Of a DNA stretch of 64,000 bases, positions 60,006 through 64,000 are shown one piece after another. The position numbers and the translations under genes were made by a program. The first letter of the stretch is position 1. Each line of letters starts with the position of its first letter. A model generated the notes under the pieces. That model made no database searches. It worked only from the letters and a program-made list of their open reading frames with translations, and was not told the DNA's origin. Source of the DNA: Haematobia irritans (lineage: Eukaryota > Arthropoda > Insecta > Diptera > Muscidae); assembly GCF_050003625.1 (NCBI RefSeq), contig NC_134397.1:197367063-197431062 (forward strand), written 5' to 3'.

Positions 60006-63000
60006 CACATATGCTGGATTATAAATATTTACATAATAATGCCTGTCCCTTTCGTAGTTTGACACCACAAATTTAACAATGTAAGAACCCCCAAACAAAA
60101 AATTGTTATTTTTTTATTTTTTAATTTTATTTTTTTAATATATATTTTTGAAATACATAAAACATATATGCCTATATTTTCAATGTTTATCCAAAATAAT
60201 AAAAATAGAATAAATGTTCGGTTTTTGTCTCTTATCTGGGTTTGCTCGTCGTTATTATAACTATAAATAAATCTGTATATTGGACAAACATTTCCGTTGT
60301 TTTTTTGTTGTTTCATTTGCAATTTTAATGTAAAATAAATTTAATTTAAAAACTAGATTACTATTATAATTATTATCATTATTTATTCTCATATCATCGC
60401 CATAGAATAATTATAATAATGTTTACTCTTCTTTAACATAACATATTAACTTAAGATGGATTTTCGAAAATATATAAACTAACTTCGAATCAGTGTAGTG
60501 GGTACAACTAAAATAGTAATTATGTTATATGTATATAAACATTAATCTAAATGTTTATATGAAAGATTTTTTTTAATTTTAAAATATGGAGTATATGATA
60601 CAAATTGTTTAAAATAATGTAATGTTCAAAATGTACATGGTTTGTTGATAAAAATGATGAAAAATGGAATAGTCATATTTTTATTAAAGAAAAATATGTG
60701 TTTGCATTTTATTTAGTTGTTTTGTTTTTGTTTTGTATGTGTTATGGGGGAAATATACAAAAATACATGTTGAAGTAATGTTTAATTATTTTATTGAATA
60801 TATTACACATTGTGCGTAATTTTTCCATTGGAATATATATATATATTTTTTTTAATGTTTTTGTATAATGGAAATATATATGTAGGGCTCTATATATACT
60901 ATTTTTTTTGGTAAATAAACTTTTTAATGATTGATATTAGGAATAACAAATAACGCTATACCGAATATTGATTATGAAAGGAAGTATATTAAATTTAAAA
61001 TTTGTTAAAAAGTGAAATGGTCTGCCTATAATATCGAAATATTTTATTTTTTTCGAACAGAAAAGTTATTACACCTTTTTTTATTAAATGTTTACTTATT
61101 TATTCATTTTTGTAATTTGTAAAAAAATACCACCGTTTTTACAAGCATTAACTACTGACGCCTATTTTAAAAGAATTACATTAATCCAGTATATATGAAA
61201 CAATTATAAATTATTAAATTATTTTCTGCAATATCGCCATAAGACCTACGACAATGTTTACGAATTTTAAAAGAGAAAAAACCATCAGAACTGTATCATA
61301 CTATACCAATCATTAAATAGTTTACTCTTTTTTGTTTTTCTTTATAAACTTTATAGAAATACTGTACAATATTAATTTAAATAAAATTGTATTTTATATA
61401 AAACGTTTACAACGTCTACTGTTTTTTTTTGTATTCTGTTTAAAATATAAATTTTAATAATTTTTGTCTTTATAGGAATTTTCAGTTTTTTGTTTGTTTC
61501 TTTTATTATAAAAATTTCGTCTAACACTGCATTTTTGTTTTTTTTTTAGTCTTGAGTGTTTTATATTGTTTTGGAGGTGCCTGTTTTATTAAAAAGTATT
61601 TTTTGTTTTGTACATATCCAAGTCCTTGATGTAGTTTTTATTTAGTTTTGTTTTTATATATCATAAGATCTCTTGCAGTAGAATGAGAAAAAGAACAAAT
61701 AAATAATATAGAAAGTGGACCACAAATCGTTTTCTTTAAAACATAATTGTCATAAAAAAAACAAGTTCTAAGCCAAGATATTAACAGAATTGAATATTTA
61801 TATATTTACGGTTTGAAAATATTATTAATGGTGAAATCAAGGGTGAATATTTTTAGTTTCTTTTTACCATTACCCTTAAATTCAGCATTAAATTAATACT
61901 GATTGTTTTTGATGAGTTCAATTTATTTTTAGTAAATAAATAAAATATTTTCGTAATTGAGAAAAAAAATATTTTCTCAGTTATAAGAATATAATATTGA
62001 GAGGATTACATTTTTTTAATATTGAAAACAACTAATGCACTTTTTTGTGCTGAAAGGTTTACAATCCATAGATGTACATATTTATTTATTGTAAAAGATA
62101 AATAATTTAATAAATATATATTTTCTTTAAAGTTCCAAAAATTAGAAAAATCTACTTTTTGAAATGCTTTGTTTCCTAGTATTTTCACAAATACATGGAA
62201 AAATAAAAATATCATATTTATACGGTTTTATTGAACTGGGTAGATTAGATAATCTTGTGAATGACCAAAAATATAATTAGGATCAAAATATTTGTAGTGT
62301 CCAATTTCTCGATTATAAATTTCCTTATCGAGTGCAATAAAAACACTAATATTGTAAGATAAATTCAAAAGCAACCAAAAAACAATAAAGTAATTTTGTT
62401 CTAATTTTTTGTCTGATTTCGAAATTTTAAAAGGAAAATTTATTTTATTTTAAAAATCCTTTTGAAACATTCGACATCCGTCAAAATTAAACGTAATGAG
62501 TCATTCACACTTAGAGAAAATTAATTTATATACGAATACGAATATCTGTTTCGTTACGTCATTTATTTGATCTTTAAGAGGAAGGACTCAAGAAAAGCAT
62601 TGCAAAAAAACATAAATATTTTAATAATAAAAAACCATTTTATCTTCTATTAAAAAATATTTAAATTAAGCTATATAAAAAATAAGATATTGATCGATTT
62701 GTTTATTTGTCATTTATCTTAACTTTTTGTGATCCATAATCATTTCTCATATTATTTAGTTTTTCTTTGCCCTCTCTGTAAAAAAACGAAAAGTTATGCG
62801 CCTGCGCTCTCAGCAATATTTTTTAAATTTCTTTTTTTGTATAAGTGTCCATGTTAATATAGTGATTTTCTATATAATTTTCTTTTCCCGTGAAGTTTTC
62901 GTTTGTACCTTAAGGAAAACAATGTTTTAATGGCTTTGGGGGTAGTAACATTTGTTCGTTTCACTTTTAAATCGTATAAGAGAAAACATATTGTTTTGGT

Positions 63001-63825
63001 CAAAAATAGTAGGTTTGTCAAGTTATATATTTGTTTTTATTACAGAAAGGCACAATTGATTTTATTTTCTTTTATTTAACAACAAAACATCATTTTTAAT
63101 TCTTGAAATTTACGAAGTGCAGTGTATGTTATATTAAAAAAAAAACATTTTTTGCGTATAAAATTCAGTCTATTTGTTTTTAAAAATATATATTTTGTTT
63201 GTTTTTCATTTAATTAATTTTTGAGATTCGTACTTTTTCAGAAGTAAAACCAAGGAATCTATCTTTAAATGTTTTCATGTATATAAAAATGGAAATAAAC
63301 AAAACCTCAATGCAAAAAGGTATTTAGTCTTCATCATTATAGTTGTATATAATTTTATAAAAATATATTAATATACTTTTTAGTTTTGTTTTGTAAATTC
63401 TTTTGCCATTGTACATAAATGTAAATTTTATGTTATTATAGGTTTGTTTAATTTATTTGTTATTATTATGATGTAAATGTTAGATTTTTCTTTATAAATA
63501 GTTATCTTTATTTCATTACTTTTTAAATAATACATTTTAAGCATTTACAGTTTTATGAAAAAAAAATTAGGGATTTCACTTAGGTATTTACCATTTGAGT
63601 TTGCATCTTAATGAAGTTATTTATAGTTCTTTTTAGTCCATTTTAAATAAACAAATGTTAAATAAACTACTTAATCTCAAACTTACAAATTTAATTAAAT
63701 TAATATATAAAATGAATATATAAAATTAAAACACTTACTTAGGGTTTCCTAATAGTTTTTTCATGCTTTTACGGAAAATGTCATCCCGTTTGGATTTTTA
63801 ATGCTTCGATAAATTTAAGGGTACA
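60006..63825. other. AT-rich region, no coding sequence recognised
   Basis: Very AT-rich DNA without frames or mobile-element ends. It may be a long 3' UTR of a minus-strand gene that enters from the right (see 63740-63826), or plain intergenic DNA. Confidence 0.35.
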
Positions 63826-63826
63826 T
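63740..63826 (-). CDS. Possible last exon of a minus-strand gene (weak)
   Basis: On the minus strand a good acceptor (long T-run then TGCAG) precedes ATGTACCCTTAAATTTATCG. One frame would give a short tail VPLNLSKH then TAA at about 63800; another gives TLKFIEALKIQTG then TGA. Neither is a known protein end to me. It is offered only because the acceptor is strong and the long uncoding DNA on its 3' side would suit a 3' UTR. Confidence 0.2.
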
Positions 63827-64000
63827 CTGCAAAAAAAAATGATGGTAAAACGTTAATATCACCAATAATTATGCTATGAGCATAATCGTACAAGTGAAAC
63901 TAGAATTCTTCCTATTTTGTATCTCTTATGATTACGTAGTTCGCACAAGTAAACACTAAGTCGTAGTCTTGATAAATCGTCGTTTTTGTATTTACTACAA

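Overview
The window is nuclear DNA of a higher dipteran, most likely a muscid fly. Two multi-exon host genes are recognisable: a Roco/LRRK protein and a class IA PI3-kinase catalytic subunit. They sit in AT-rich DNA packed with dead transposons. One mariner copy carries protein blocks and terminal repeats very like Himar1, the element known from the horn fly Haematobia irritans, so Haematobia or a close relative is a reasonable but unproven guess.

Layout. (1) 490-16115, minus strand: ten exons of Lrrk, coding for 1648 codons in one continuous reading frame (ankyrin repeats, LRRs, ROC GTPase, COR). The kinase and C-terminal parts lie beyond the left edge. Introns 3 and 5 are swollen with retrotransposons and MITEs; the other complete ones are 55-125 nt. 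(2) 16116-33133: 17 kb between two divergently transcribed genes, filled with MITEs, a CR1/Jockey-like LINE carrying a SINE with perfect target duplications, a clustered array of one MITE family, a 555-bp direct duplication and a LINE fragment. (3) 33134-47219, plus strand: eight exons of Pi3K92E (Dp110), complete at 1079 residues. Its third intron (8.1 kb) holds gypsy and BEL/Pao remnants and a near full-length LINE inserted in the BEL/Pao copy. Its fifth intron, between the catalytic-loop and DFG exons, holds another copy of that LINE. (4) 47220-64000: no confident host gene. It holds AT-rich DNA, several MITE families, a defective mariner and a 5'-truncated LOA-like LINE inserted in a MITE. 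The last ~4 kb is AT-rich with no recognised coding; a possible terminal exon of a minus-strand gene lies at 63826.

The two genes do not form an operon. LRRK-type proteins and PI3K both act in membrane-trafficking and growth signalling, but their adjacency here is only a synteny observation. The clearest mobile-element result is a SINE/LINE pair: the tRNA-headed SINE and the LOA-like LINE share almost the same 3' end, including a (TAACC)n tail, which suggests the SINE uses that LINE's machinery. The many clean nested insertions allow target duplications and relative ages to be read directly. Boundaries of old repeats are approximate; exon boundaries were checked base by base with consistent splice phase.
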